In this document: piece after piece, positions 24,576 to 33,720 of the stretch | Layout: each line of letters begins with the position of its first letter | Position numbering within the stretch: the first letter of the stretch is position 1 | NCBI RefSeq assembly: GCF_001424405.1 | Contig: NZ_LMPS01000006.1 | Location: 186,001-250,000, forward strand | From: Dyadobacter sp. Leaf189 | Lineage (GTDB): Bacteria; Bacteroidota; Bacteroidia; Cytophagales; Spirosomataceae | DNA length: 64,000 nucleotides | Direction: 5' to 3' | Translations under genes and position numbers: made by a program | Notes under the pieces: model-generated | What the model saw: only the letters and a program-made list of their open reading frames with translations | What the model was told of the DNA's origin: nothing | Database searches by the model: none

Positions 24576-25127
24576 TCAATCTTCGTCTTCACTTCCTGTA
24601 AAAGAATACAAGGTCGGATCAAGCTGTACCCGATCTGCATTGAACAAGGCAATAAACTCGTCGATTACCTTATCAGTGATTTCAGTTTTGTTAAGACCAA
24701 CTTCCAGTCCCACGCCGTACTCGAAGGTATCGTCGATTTCCACATGCTCACGCACGGTGATTTCTTCATTTTCTTCAATCTCTTCGATAAACTCGGTTAG
24801 CAGCAACTCGGCTTCGTCCTCGTCTTCCTCGCTGATCTTGTAGTCTGCGGGGCGCTCGTCCTGCGAAACATAATGCGGCATTTCCTTCTTCAAACGTTCC
24901 AAAGCGGCGTCGTATACAAGCGTGGAATGGTGTAACCGCAATGTATAAATCAATGCGTCGTAAATCACTTCCGACTCTTTATACATACCAACAAACTGCA
25001 CGTGTGCATGTTCGTTGTTTTCGTCTTCGTCTTCAAATTCATCATCAACGTAGATGAAGTTGGCTCTCTCGGCTTTGCACTCCCTTTTCAGCTGAGCAAT
25101 TTCTTCTGGATCGAATCCCGGATTCAT
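24576..25127 (-). CDS. Highly acidic protein of unknown function
   Basis: 183 residues, about 53 of them Asp or Glu by my count, with acidic runs near 33-40 and 100-120 and a tail ending SEDED. It is predicted mostly helical, with YKESEVIYDALIYTLRLHH near 49-67, and has no signal peptide or membrane helix. I recognise no domain. It lies between two glutamine synthetases, 36 bases downstream of the GSIII stop on the same strand, so cotranscription with GSIII is likely. It could be a GS-associated or general acidic adaptor, but this is speculation. Confidence 0.75.
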   Translation of the reverse strand: MNPGFDPEEIAQLKRECKAERANFIYVDDEFEDEDENNEHAHVQFVGMYKESEVIYDALIYTLRLHHSTLVYDAALERLKKEMPHYVSQDERPADYKISEEDEDEAELLLTEFIEEIEENEEITVREHVEIDDTFEYGVGLEVGLNKTEITDKVIDEFIALFNADRVQLDPTLYSFTGSEDED

Positions 25128-25163
25128 GATTTACAATGTTTGTTACTAAATAGGCTGTGTAAT

Positions 25164-27350
25164 TTACTCCAAAAATAGCATTTCGCGGTACTTTGCCAAA
25201 GGCCAATCTTCATCATCGATCAGCAATTCAAGCTTATCAACGTGGTAGCGGATCTCTTCAAAAAAGCCTTTCACCTCTGAACCATACAGTTTTGCGCGTT
25301 CAAAAAGGTTTTCAATGTTGTTCGCAGTCTTCCTGCTTTCTGTCATTTCGTGCACCAGACGTTTGATCACAACAATGTGTGTTGAGATATCACGTATAAT
25401 TTCCTTGATCGGCTCGGCCTCTTCCAGCATTTCCAGGTCGGTCAGTGCGCGGGCTGTCTGCGCGAGCTTGAACTGGTACTTCACTACTGTCGAAACAATG
25501 TGGTTCAATGCAAGATCGCCAATAACCCGCGATTCGATTTGCAGCTTTTTAACATAGTTTTCCAGCTCGATCTCGTAGCGGGCGTGCAGCTCTCTCGAAG
25601 TAAGTACACCCATTTTCTCGAAAACAGCAATTGTATTTTCTGTTTTGTAAGCGTAAAGCGCGTCGTAAGTGGCACTGATGTTACTAAGTCCGCGCTCCTT
25701 AGCCATTTGTATCCATTCTTCGGAATACCCGTTTCCTTCAAAAAGAATGTTTTTGGATTCGGTAAAATACCGTTTGAGTATTTCTACAGTCGCTACTTTC
25801 TTCTCTTCTCCTGCCGCCAGCCGCTCGTCCATTTCCCTTTTAAAATCCATCAGCTGGTTAGCCACGATCGTGTTCAGAACAATCATCGGCGAAGCACTAT
25901 TCTGCGCACTTCCCACCGCCCGGTACTCGAATTTATTTCCCGTAAAACAGAATGGTGAAGTCCGGTTTCTGTCCGTATTGTCCCGCTGTAAATTTGGAAT
26001 GCGCGATATACCCAGCTTATAGTAAAAGTTCTCTCCTTTTTCGAGCGTGATTTCTCCTTTATTGACCAGCTCTTCCAGCATGTTTGTCAACTCATTTCCT
26101 AAAAACACCGACACAATGGAAGGCGGCGCCTCGTTCGCTCCGAGCCGATGCTCGTTACCCGCCGAGGAAATGGAGGCACGCAACAAGTCTGCGTGATCGT
26201 GAACCGCCTTTACAACATTCAGAAGGAAAGTCAGGAAACGCAGGTTTTCTTTTGGCTTTGAAGTAGGCGCGAGCAGGTTAATGCCCGTGTCCGTACCGAG
26301 TGACCAGTTATTATGCTTGCCACTGCCGTTGATTCCTGCAAAAGGTTTTTCATGAAAAAGAACCTGAAAATTATGCCTTTCTCCGATCTTCTGCATTAAG
26401 TCCATTAACAATGCATTATGATCAATCGCCAGGTTCACCTCTTCAAAAGTAGGCGCGCATTCAAACTGACCTGGCGCAACTTCATTGTGTCTGGTACGTA
26501 CCGGTATTCCGAGCTTTAAGGCTTCAAACTCGAAATCAACCATAAATGCATTCACACGCGGCGAGATAGAGCCAAAATAGTGATCATCGAGCTGCTGACC
26601 GCGCGCCGGGCTGTGACCAAACACCGTTCTACCAGCCATCAACAGGTCGGGACGCGCATAGTATAATGCTTTATCAACCAAAAAGTACTCCTGCTCAATG
26701 CCCAGCGTGGGAGTTACCTTGCTTACATCCCGGTTGAAAAACTGGCACACGCCGGTAGCCGCTTTGTCGAGCATCACCAGTGAGCGCAGCAATGGTGCCT
26801 TGTAATCGAGCGCCTCGCCTGTATAGGAAATGAAAACCGAAGGAATGCACAGGGTCTTACCCCCGGCACCATTATCCATTAAAAAAGCAGGAGAACTCGG
26901 GTCCCAGCCGGTATAGCCACGCGCCTCAAAAGTGGCGCGCAAGCCGCCGCTCGGAAATGAAGAAGCATCAGGTTCCTGCTGTACCAGTGCACTTCCTTTG
27001 AATTTTTCAACAGCGCGTCCATCCATGGTCAGGTCAAAGAACGAATCGTGCTTTTCGGCGGTTGTACCTGTCAGAGGCTGAAACCAGTGCGTATAGTGCG
27101 TTGCACCTTTTGATATGGCCCAGGATTTCATAGCTGCCGAAACTTCATCCGCTACTTCCCGGTCTATCGTTGACCCTGAGCGGATCGCAGTTGAAATCTT
27201 GGCGTAAGCTTCTGCCGACAGCAGCGTTTTCATCACTTCATCATTGAAAGTGTTGCTTCCGTACAGATCGGCTACTTTTTCAACAGGAGGGGTTAAAACA
27301 GGCGAAACCCGCCCTTGCGCGATTTCAAATGCCTTGGAACGAAAAGTCAT
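25164..27350 (-). CDS. glnN: Glutamine synthetase type III
   Basis: 728 residues, the length typical of GSIII dodecamers of Bacteroidota and cyanobacteria. GSIII features: N-terminal SPVLTPPVEKVADLYGSNTF, SFPSGGLRATFEARGYTGWD, TLGIEQEYFLVDK with the metal-binding glutamates, HNEVAPGQFECAP, and GINGSGKHNNWSLGTDTG. It assimilates ammonia into glutamine. The acidic unknown protein follows. The start ATG is family-consistent. Upstream lies 150 AT-rich bases shared with the divergent sulfatase gene. Confidence 0.95.
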   Translation of the reverse strand: MTFRSKAFEIAQGRVSPVLTPPVEKVADLYGSNTFNDEVMKTLLSAEAYAKISTAIRSGSTIDREVADEVSAAMKSWAISKGATHYTHWFQPLTGTTAEKHDSFFDLTMDGRAVEKFKGSALVQQEPDASSFPSGGLRATFEARGYTGWDPSSPAFLMDNGAGGKTLCIPSVFISYTGEALDYKAPLLRSLVMLDKAATGVCQFFNRDVSKVTPTLGIEQEYFLVDKALYYARPDLLMAGRTVFGHSPARGQQLDDHYFGSISPRVNAFMVDFEFEALKLGIPVRTRHNEVAPGQFECAPTFEEVNLAIDHNALLMDLMQKIGERHNFQVLFHEKPFAGINGSGKHNNWSLGTDTGINLLAPTSKPKENLRFLTFLLNVVKAVHDHADLLRASISSAGNEHRLGANEAPPSIVSVFLGNELTNMLEELVNKGEITLEKGENFYYKLGISRIPNLQRDNTDRNRTSPFCFTGNKFEYRAVGSAQNSASPMIVLNTIVANQLMDFKREMDERLAAGEEKKVATVEILKRYFTESKNILFEGNGYSEEWIQMAKERGLSNISATYDALYAYKTENTIAVFEKMGVLTSRELHARYEIELENYVKKLQIESRVIGDLALNHIVSTVVKYQFKLAQTARALTDLEMLEEAEPIKEIIRDISTHIVVIKRLVHEMTESRKTANNIENLFERAKLYGSEVKGFFEEIRYHVDKLELLIDDEDWPLAKYREMLFLE

Positions 27351-27502
27351 GTATTCAATCAGTTATATTAAATCTCCCCAAAATTATTTATTTAAGGATA
27401 GCAACAACAATGCTGGGGGTACATTTTCACATTTATGTTTTGCCGCTGGTCGCACATTATACTCATTTTTAAGAACTTTACGGAATATTTTGATTGACAC
27501 TA

Positions 27503-29338
27503 ATGCGTAAAAGAATTGAATTGTTTGCCCTTTACGGGCTGAGCTGGGTAGTACTTTTTCAGCTTTTCCGCCTCCTCTTTCTTGCCTATCATTACCAGAA
27601 AACGCTTGAACTCCCCTCTTCACTCTGGGTACAAAGTGCAGTACACGGGCTGAGAATGGATCTTTCTTTCGCGGCCTATATCCTCGCGATCCCGACCATT
27701 CTGCTGATTTTCACAGCCCGGCGCTGGGGCTGGTATAAGCGCTTCCTGCTCATTTACAGCTATGTACTTGCACCTGTAATAGTAACACTTACCGTCATTG
27801 ACCTTGAACTGTTCAAAGCCTGGGGTTTCAGGATCGACAGTACTTCACTCCATTACCTTGAAACTCCCGGTGAAGCACTGGCCTCGGCAGGCGCCGCGCC
27901 TGTTCTGCCGCTCTTACTATTACTGCTTGTGCTGCTTGCCCTGACGGTAACAGTACTACGCAACATCATCAGCCGGAGCATAGCTGCTTTCGGTCCTGTC
28001 AGGTTCGTTTACACGCTACCGGTTTTCCTGATCCTCACAGCTGCATTGATCATCCCGATCCGCGGGGGATTTCAGCTGGCTCCTATGAATGAAAGTGCGG
28101 TGTTTTTTTCAGATAAGAGTTTTGCCAACTATGCGGCGGTTAATGTCCCCTGGAATTACATGAGCTCCATTATCAATGCTTCTTACAGTAACAAAAATCC
28201 TTTTATATACCAGGATGAAGCAAAGGCACAAAGACTGGTTCAGGAGCTGTACAAAGTCCGGGGGAAAACGGAGCAGGTCATTGATTCGACAGCCAGGCTG
28301 AATGTCGTGGTGATTATCTGGGAGAGTTTTACGGCCAAGATATCTGCCAGCCTCAATGGCGTTCCGGGTGTGACCCCGCAGTTTGACAAGCTGGTTAAGG
28401 AAGGAATGCTGTTTACGAATATGTACGCGAGCGGCAACCGGAGCGACAAAGGCCTGGTTGCGATATTAAGCGGCTACCCTGCCCAGCCCACACATTCTAT
28501 CATCAAAATACCTAAAAAAACCAGCACGCTGCCTTCCTTACCCCGCGCATTCCGGCAGAATGGCTGGCAAACATCATTTTATTACGGCGGGGAAACCGAG
28601 TTCGCTAATATGAAATCCTACCTTTTGCAGGACAATTTTGACCGGATTGTTGACAAGGATGATTTTGACAAAGCGGATATGAACTCGAAATGGGGCGCAC
28701 ATGACCACGTTGTGCTCGACAGACTGCTTGATGATCTCGACAAGGAAAAGCAGCCATTTTTTTCGACCCTGTTTACATTAAGCAGCCACGAACCTTTCGA
28801 AGTTCCGGTCAAGACCGCCATTCCCGGAAATGACCCTGAACATCTGTTTTTGAATGCGCACCATTATACGGATGCCGCCATCGGGAACTTCATCAAAAAA
28901 GCGAAATCCAGACCGTGGTGGAAGAATACGCTTGTAATTATTCTCGCAGATCACGGCCACCCGCTGCCTTACACACAAAAGTCAAAGCCGGCAGAGTTCC
29001 ACATTCCAATGCTTTGGCTGAGTGGCGCGCTGGCCAGGCCGGGACGGAAAATAGATGCATTATGCTCGCAAACGGACCTTGCAGCTACATTGCTGAACCA
29101 GTTCAGACTTCCGTCCGTGCAATTTGAATGGAGCAGCGATATCTTTTCTGCTGGCCGTGAACCGTTTTCCTACTTTGCATTCAACAACGGGTTGGGCTGG
29201 ATCAGGCCGGGCGGATTTCTGATCAGGGACAATATTGGCGGGAATATCACGGAAAGAGAAGGAACGCTTGATCAGTCAGAAGAAGATCTTGCGAAAGCAT
29301 ACCTCCAAGCTTCTTTCGGAGATTATTTAAAGCGTTGA
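27503..29338 (+). CDS. LTA-synthase-like membrane sulfatase/phosphoglycerol transferase
   Basis: 611 residues from the ATG at 27503 (a TTG three codons upstream is less likely). About five transmembrane helices in the first 200 residues are followed by a periplasmic sulfatase-fold domain: VVVIIWESFTAKISASLNG with the metal ligand Glu and candidate nucleophile Thr, ASGNRSDKGLVAILSGYPAQ, and HDHVV / ILADHGHPLPY metal ligands. In Gram-positives such enzymes polymerise glycerol phosphate; in Gram-negative bacteria relatives transfer phosphoglycerol or phosphoethanolamine to envelope glycans. Actual substrate unknown. mtaB follows 37 bases later. Confidence 0.88.
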   Translation: MRKRIELFALYGLSWVVLFQLFRLLFLAYHYQKTLELPSSLWVQSAVHGLRMDLSFAAYILAIPTILLIFTARRWGWYKRFLLIYSYVLAPVIVTLTVIDLELFKAWGFRIDSTSLHYLETPGEALASAGAAPVLPLLLLLLVLLALTVTVLRNIISRSIAAFGPVRFVYTLPVFLILTAALIIPIRGGFQLAPMNESAVFFSDKSFANYAAVNVPWNYMSSIINASYSNKNPFIYQDEAKAQRLVQELYKVRGKTEQVIDSTARLNVVVIIWESFTAKISASLNGVPGVTPQFDKLVKEGMLFTNMYASGNRSDKGLVAILSGYPAQPTHSIIKIPKKTSTLPSLPRAFRQNGWQTSFYYGGETEFANMKSYLLQDNFDRIVDKDDFDKADMNSKWGAHDHVVLDRLLDDLDKEKQPFFSTLFTLSSHEPFEVPVKTAIPGNDPEHLFLNAHHYTDAAIGNFIKKAKSRPWWKNTLVIILADHGHPLPYTQKSKPAEFHIPMLWLSGALARPGRKIDALCSQTDLAATLLNQFRLPSVQFEWSSDIFSAGREPFSYFAFNNGLGWIRPGGFLIRDNIGGNITEREGTLDQSEEDLAKAYLQASFGDYLKR

Positions 29339-29350
29339 GCATAAAAGCTG

Positions 29351-29358
29351 TATTTTTG
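29351..29358 (+). promoter_or_regulatory. Candidate -7 element upstream of mtaB
   Basis: TATTTTTG is an exact TAnnTTTG match, 17 bases before the mtaB ATG. The nearest TTG lies only 13 bases upstream, so the -33 part is poor. Confidence 0.35.
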
Positions 29359-29375
29359 CGGGATAATCAAGAAAA

Positions 29376-30704
29376 ATGAAAAAAGTCGCTTTTTATACAC
29401 TGGGCTGCAAGCTCAACTACTCAGAAAGCTCTTCGATCGCGAGAATGTTCGAAGCAAAAGGGCATTCCAGGGTTGAGTTCAATGAAAGCCCGGATGTTTT
29501 CATAATCAATACCTGTTCGGTTACCGAAAATGCAGATAAAAAATGCCGGAAAATCGTGCGTGAAGCGCAGAAGATCAATCCTGACGGCTATGTAGCCATT
29601 ATAGGTTGCTACGCCCAGTTGAAACCTGCAGAGATATCAGAAATTCCAGGCGTTGACGCAGTTCTTGGCGCTGCCGAGAAGTTCAGGCTGGCAGATCTGG
29701 TTGATACTTTTGAAAAAACGCCGGTAGGTCAGCCTGCAAAAATCATGGCTTCCCATATTGACGAAGCGGTTGATTACCACACTTCCTACTCACTGAATGA
29801 CAGAACGCGCACATTCCTGAAAGTTCAGGACGGCTGCGACTATCCCTGCTCCTACTGCACCATTCCACTGGCACGCGGGAAAAGCAGGTCCGACAGCATT
29901 CAGAATATCGTGAAAGCGGCGTATGAAATTGCGGCGCGGGAGGTAAAAGAGATCGTACTCACCGGTGTGAACATTGGCGACTTTGGCATCCAGAATGGCG
30001 AACGCAGGGAAACTTTTCTGGACCTTGTAAAAGCATTGGACGAAGTAGAAGGCATTGAGCGCTTTCGCATTTCATCGATCGAGCCTAACCTTCTGACCGA
30101 CGAGATCATCGAATTCGTCGCGCAGTCAAAAAGGTTTGTTCCGCACTTCCATATTCCGCTGCAATCGGGCTCTAACAAAGTGCTGGGACTAATGAAGCGC
30201 CGGTACAAAAGGGAGTTGTATGCAGAGCGCGTCGCGAAAATCAAATCATTGATGCCCGACTGCTGCATTGGTGTTGACGTTATCGTAGGTCACCCTGGCG
30301 AAACGCAGGAGCTCTTCGAAGAGAGTTACCGCTTTTTAAATGAACTTGAAATTTCCTATCTGCACGTATTCACTTACTCAGAAAGAGAAAATACCGCTGC
30401 TTTGGCGATTAAACCGGTAGTACCAAAAAATATCAGGGCCGACAGATCAAAAATGCTGCATATCCTCTCCGACAAAAAGCGCCGCTCCTTCTATGAGCAG
30501 CAGGTCGGGAAAGCCGGGACGGTGCTGTTTGAAGATGAAGTTCAGGACGGTCAGATGCTGGGTTTCAGCGAAAACTATGTGCGCGTTTCCGTTAAATACG
30601 ATCCGCTGCTCATTAACGAAACGAAATTCGTGAAGTACGAGCAGCTGAATGAAGCAGGATTAATGGAAGTGACAGAGGTCGAAGCGGAGGTACTTGTACA
30701 TTAA
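29376..30704 (+). CDS. mtaB: tRNA (N6-L-threonylcarbamoyladenosine(37)-C2)-methylthiotransferase
   Basis: Radical-SAM methylthiotransferase that converts t6A37 to ms2t6A in tRNA. 442 residues: N-terminal MTTase domain with three cysteines (LGCKLNYSES, INTCSV, IGCYAQ) for one [4Fe-4S] cluster, radical-SAM domain with CDYPCSYCTIPLARG near 152 for the second, HFHIPLQSGS and a C-terminal TRAM domain. The MtaB subgroup rather than MiaB or RimO is suggested by the CKLNYSES start. Length normal. Confidence 0.93.
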   Translation: MKKVAFYTLGCKLNYSESSSIARMFEAKGHSRVEFNESPDVFIINTCSVTENADKKCRKIVREAQKINPDGYVAIIGCYAQLKPAEISEIPGVDAVLGAAEKFRLADLVDTFEKTPVGQPAKIMASHIDEAVDYHTSYSLNDRTRTFLKVQDGCDYPCSYCTIPLARGKSRSDSIQNIVKAAYEIAAREVKEIVLTGVNIGDFGIQNGERRETFLDLVKALDEVEGIERFRISSIEPNLLTDEIIEFVAQSKRFVPHFHIPLQSGSNKVLGLMKRRYKRELYAERVAKIKSLMPDCCIGVDVIVGHPGETQELFEESYRFLNELEISYLHVFTYSERENTAALAIKPVVPKNIRADRSKMLHILSDKKRRSFYEQQVGKAGTVLFEDEVQDGQMLGFSENYVRVSVKYDPLLINETKFVKYEQLNEAGLMEVTEVEAEVLVH

Positions 30705-30745
30705 GCGGCCCGGCCCACCCAAGTAACATTTTGATATCAATGCAT

Positions 30746-30785
30746 AAAAAGGAAAGCCCGGCACAATGCCGGGCTTTCCTGCTAT
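30746..30785 (-). terminator. Strong hairpin terminator between mtaB and amt
   Basis: A perfect 13-bp stem, GGAAAGCCCGGCA (30751-30763) with TGCCGGGCTTTCC (30767-30779), loop CAA. On the minus strand it is followed by five T residues (30746-30750), so it best serves amt; on the + strand it can also stop mtaB transcripts. Confidence 0.85.
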
Positions 30786-30808
30786 TTAAATATAAACGTT
30801 GAGTAAAA

Positions 30809-32128
30809 TTAAGCCTCGATCATGAACTCGTCGTGCTGACTTACGTCCAAACCAGCTTTCTCATCCTGCTCAGATACACGAAGTGGTAAAATCAGGTCAG
30901 TGATTTTCAGAAGAAGGAATGAACCGGCAAATGCGAAGGCAGATACACCAACCAATGCAATTACGTGGTTGATAAACAGCTTGGTTTCGCCGAATGCAAG
31001 ACCCTGGTCAACTACCAGCGGGTTAACGCCGCTTGTAGAGAAGATACCGGTCATTAACATACCAACCATACCTCCTACACCGTGGCAAGGGAACACGTCA
31101 AGTGTATCGTCCAAAGTGGAACGGGTGCGCAGGTGCGCTACATAGTTACTGATGATGGAAGCAACTGTACCGATGAAAAGAGAAGCAGGAACCGTTACGA
31201 AACCAGCAGCAGGTGTGATAGCGACCAAACCTACAACCGCACCGATACAGAAACCAAGTGCAGATACTTTCTTTCCTTTTGCAGCGTCAAAAAGAACCCA
31301 TGCAAGACCAGCGGCGCCCGCAGCTGTGTTGGTAGTTGCGAAAGCAGATACCGCCAAAGGACCAGCAGATAATGCAGAACCTGCATTGAAACCGAACCAG
31401 CCGAACCAGAGCAAACCTGTTCCCAAAAGAACGAAAGGAATGTTTGCAGGTGGCAATACGTGATCTTCAAGAAGTGATTTACGTCTTTTCAGGTAAAGCG
31501 CGCCAGCCAATGCAGCCCAGCCAGCAGACATGTGAACAACAGTTCCACCAGCGAAGTCAAGCACACCCATTTTGAAAAGGATACCATCTGCATGCCAAGT
31601 CATGTGCGCCAGCGGAGCGTAGATGAAAATACAGAACAGGATAATGAACAATACGTAAGAGCGGAAGTTGATGCGCTCAGCCATTGAACCGGTTACCAGT
31701 GCAGGTGTGATCACCGCGAACTTCATCTGGAACATTGCGAAAAGCGCGAAAGGAATTGTTCCCCAAACCGGTCCGTCCAATACGCCTTTGAACATAAAGT
31801 GCGTGAATGGATTTCCAACAACGCCGCCGAAATCATCTCCGAAAGCAATACTGAACCCTACCACTACCCATAACACACTGATTACCCCCATTGCGATAAA
31901 GCTTTGGAGCATGGTAGAAATTACGTTTTTGTTGTTAACCATCCCGCCGTAGAAATAAGCCAGACCGGGCGTCATCAGCAATACCAGCGCGGCTGAAACC
32001 AGCAACCAGGCCGTATCACCGCCGTTTACTCCTTCGGTGACAATTTGAGTCGGAACATTTGGCACGAAAGCACCAAGGATTGCGATTACCAGAAGGATAA
32101 TCAGTGGGATAAAACTGCGTTTTTCCAT
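30809..32128 (-). CDS. amt: Ammonium transporter
   Basis: 439 residues, about 11 transmembrane helices, trimeric Amt/Rh channel in the inner membrane. Family segments: TPGLAYFYGGMVNNKNV near 55-71, ITPALVTGSMAERINF, the signature DFAGGTVVHMSAGWAALAG near 190-208, and HGVGGMVGMLMTGIF. The usual GlnK partner is not next to it. It lies 49 bases downstream of a porin on the same strand and is probably cotranscribed; with two glutamine synthetases 3-9 kb away this forms a nitrogen-assimilation neighbourhood. Confidence 0.95.
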   Translation of the reverse strand: MEKRSFIPLIILLVIAILGAFVPNVPTQIVTEGVNGGDTAWLLVSAALVLLMTPGLAYFYGGMVNNKNVISTMLQSFIAMGVISVLWVVVGFSIAFGDDFGGVVGNPFTHFMFKGVLDGPVWGTIPFALFAMFQMKFAVITPALVTGSMAERINFRSYVLFIILFCIFIYAPLAHMTWHADGILFKMGVLDFAGGTVVHMSAGWAALAGALYLKRRKSLLEDHVLPPANIPFVLLGTGLLWFGWFGFNAGSALSAGPLAVSAFATTNTAAGAAGLAWVLFDAAKGKKVSALGFCIGAVVGLVAITPAAGFVTVPASLFIGTVASIISNYVAHLRTRSTLDDTLDVFPCHGVGGMVGMLMTGIFSTSGVNPLVVDQGLAFGETKLFINHVIALVGVSAFAFAGSFLLLKITDLILPLRVSEQDEKAGLDVSQHDEFMIEA

Positions 32129-32177
32129 TTTTGTAAATTGTTATTATAGGTAGATTAAGAAGGTATATTGTAACTAA

Positions 32178-33374
32178 TTAGAATTTGTAAATGAATGCAA
32201 GTCCGAAAGTGGTCTGGCTGTTTTTAGTCCAGTTTCCATCTGAATCTTCAAACTGCTGCTCTTCCCCGGTGCCTGACAGCTTAGGATAAGCGTCGAGGCG
32301 GAACTCAGGTTTAACAAGAATGTGTCCGTCGGCAAGGCTGATATTACCAGTCAATGTTACTGAGTTAACCTTGGTACCCATTCCTCCACGGGTCAGCAAT
32401 CCACGTACACCGTTATCGTTGTTGAAATATTCGTAACGCGCGCCAATTCCGAAGTTATCCGTCAGAGCAGTATTTGCATATACTGCAACTCCACTCCATG
32501 ATTCCGTACCCAGTGGGCCGCCTGCACCCTGGTAGTCACCTTTCTGGCTGCCGTAAGCTGCATTCAAACCAAGCAGGAATTTTTCGGTTACCTGGAAGCT
32601 GGTTGTCAGATCAAATACCTGGTAAAGACCTTCCGGCTGCTTTCCTAGGCTGTCTGTATTCGCTTCGTTGCTTCCGATGTAGTTCAGGTATACGTTCCAT
32701 CCCGATGCAGGTTGAAGGTATAACTGACTGATGATTCCTTTTGCGCGGTTGTTATCGCCAAGTCCGTCTACATTGTTCACTACGCCAACCATTAAAGAAG
32801 CCTTGTCAGAAAACGCATAAGTTGCTTTCAGACCGGCATGGTAAAACGGACCATTGTTAAACAGGTTGGACAGCGAATAGTTGAAGTTGGCCGGTGCGTC
32901 GATCACTTCATATCCGATGTGCGTTCCAAACTGTCCCGCGGTCATTGAAAACTTGTCTGTGAATTTATAAGTGAAGTATGCCTGTTTGATAGCAAGTGCG
33001 GTGCTGAACAAGGCATTTCCATAGTTACCCATGTTGGCATTCGGGCCGAATGTCAAATCTACTACTGCTTCCGACTTCGCATTGGTGTAAGCAACTCTCG
33101 TCTGAACAAGGCCAAGTGAAAACTGACCTGATCGCTGATCGAACACACGTGCATTGGTGGCACCCATGTTTGACCGGGAAGCTGGCTTGTTGAAATTGGC
33201 CATGTAATAAGAGTCAAGATAGCCTGAGAACGCAAATGCTCCCTTTCCTTCTTCCGCAGCTGCTTCTGCTACGACTGTCGTATCAGCTTTAACAGCCTTT
33301 TTGTCTTCGCCAGACTTTGCAAAACCCAAAAAAGGAACCATCAAAGATAATACTGTGCAATAGACTTTTCTCAT
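32178..33374 (-). CDS. Outer-membrane beta-barrel porin
   Basis: 398 residues with a signal peptide (first about 19 residues, ending GFAKSG). The mature part, after a short Ala/Glu-rich linker, alternates short hydrophobic and polar strands with aromatic girdles (FAFSGYLDSYYMANFN near 47-62; NYSLSNLFNNGPFYHAGLKA) and ends in TTFGLAFIYKF, whose C-terminal Phe is typical for barrel insertion. Resembles OmpL/BBP2-type porins paired with amt in Bacteroidota; may admit ammonium or small nitrogen compounds. Upstream member of the porin-amt operon. Confidence 0.88.
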   Translation of the reverse strand: MRKVYCTVLSLMVPFLGFAKSGEDKKAVKADTTVVAEAAAEEGKGAFAFSGYLDSYYMANFNKPASRSNMGATNARVFDQRSGQFSLGLVQTRVAYTNAKSEAVVDLTFGPNANMGNYGNALFSTALAIKQAYFTYKFTDKFSMTAGQFGTHIGYEVIDAPANFNYSLSNLFNNGPFYHAGLKATYAFSDKASLMVGVVNNVDGLGDNNRAKGIISQLYLQPASGWNVYLNYIGSNEANTDSLGKQPEGLYQVFDLTTSFQVTEKFLLGLNAAYGSQKGDYQGAGGPLGTESWSGVAVYANTALTDNFGIGARYEYFNNDNGVRGLLTRGGMGTKVNSVTLTGNISLADGHILVKPEFRLDAYPKLSGTGEEQQFEDSDGNWTKNSQTTFGLAFIYKF

Positions 33375-33450
33375 AATTATATTCTGTTTAAGTTTATATT
33401 ACTCTCCGGCGGGATTTATGAATCAAATATTGTGCATAAATTATATTAAT

Positions 33451-33478
33451 CAAATATACCTCACCTTTTTTATCCAAA
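33451..33478 (-). promoter_or_regulatory. Candidate promoter of the porin-amt operon
   Basis: On the minus strand: TTTG (33475-33478), 16-base spacer, TATATTTG (33451-33458). The -7 box is an exact match; the spacer is slightly short. Transcription would start about 70 bases before the porin ATG. Confidence 0.45.
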
Positions 33479-33668
33479 AAAATACAATTTTCATGTTTTT
33501 GTTCTCTTTTTTAACGGATAATCAACAGAAAATAACAGTTTATTCAGATTTGCGTCAAAAATTTAAATTTTGCATTCACCTTGATACGCAGAATATTCTT
33601 TCAGTTACAACAGTCCAATTATTAAGAAATTTTATTATCATAATGCCATTACAGAAAAGTTTGGGCAC

Positions 33669-33696
33669 AAAAAAAGCCCCGCCAAAGGCAGGGCTA
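33669..33696 (-). terminator. Terminator of the ferredoxin gene
   Basis: AGCCCCGCC (33675-33683) pairs with GGCAGGGCT (33687-33695) with one mismatch; on the minus strand it is followed by seven T residues. Confidence 0.8.
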
Positions 33697-33720
33697 TCAA
33701 ACTTGTATTTCCGGAAGTGG

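Larger units (their letters stand above)
33375..33720. other. Intergenic region between ferredoxin and porin genes
   Basis: 346 very AT-rich bases between two minus-strand genes. It contains the ferredoxin terminator (33669-33696) and a promoter for porin-amt (33451-33478). The open frame at 33418-33753 runs through both and has low-complexity composition, so I do not call it. Confidence 0.6.

Noticed and set aside
30809..32128. Frame on the + strand opposite amt
   Set aside because: Several short antisense frames only; the amt reading is unambiguous.
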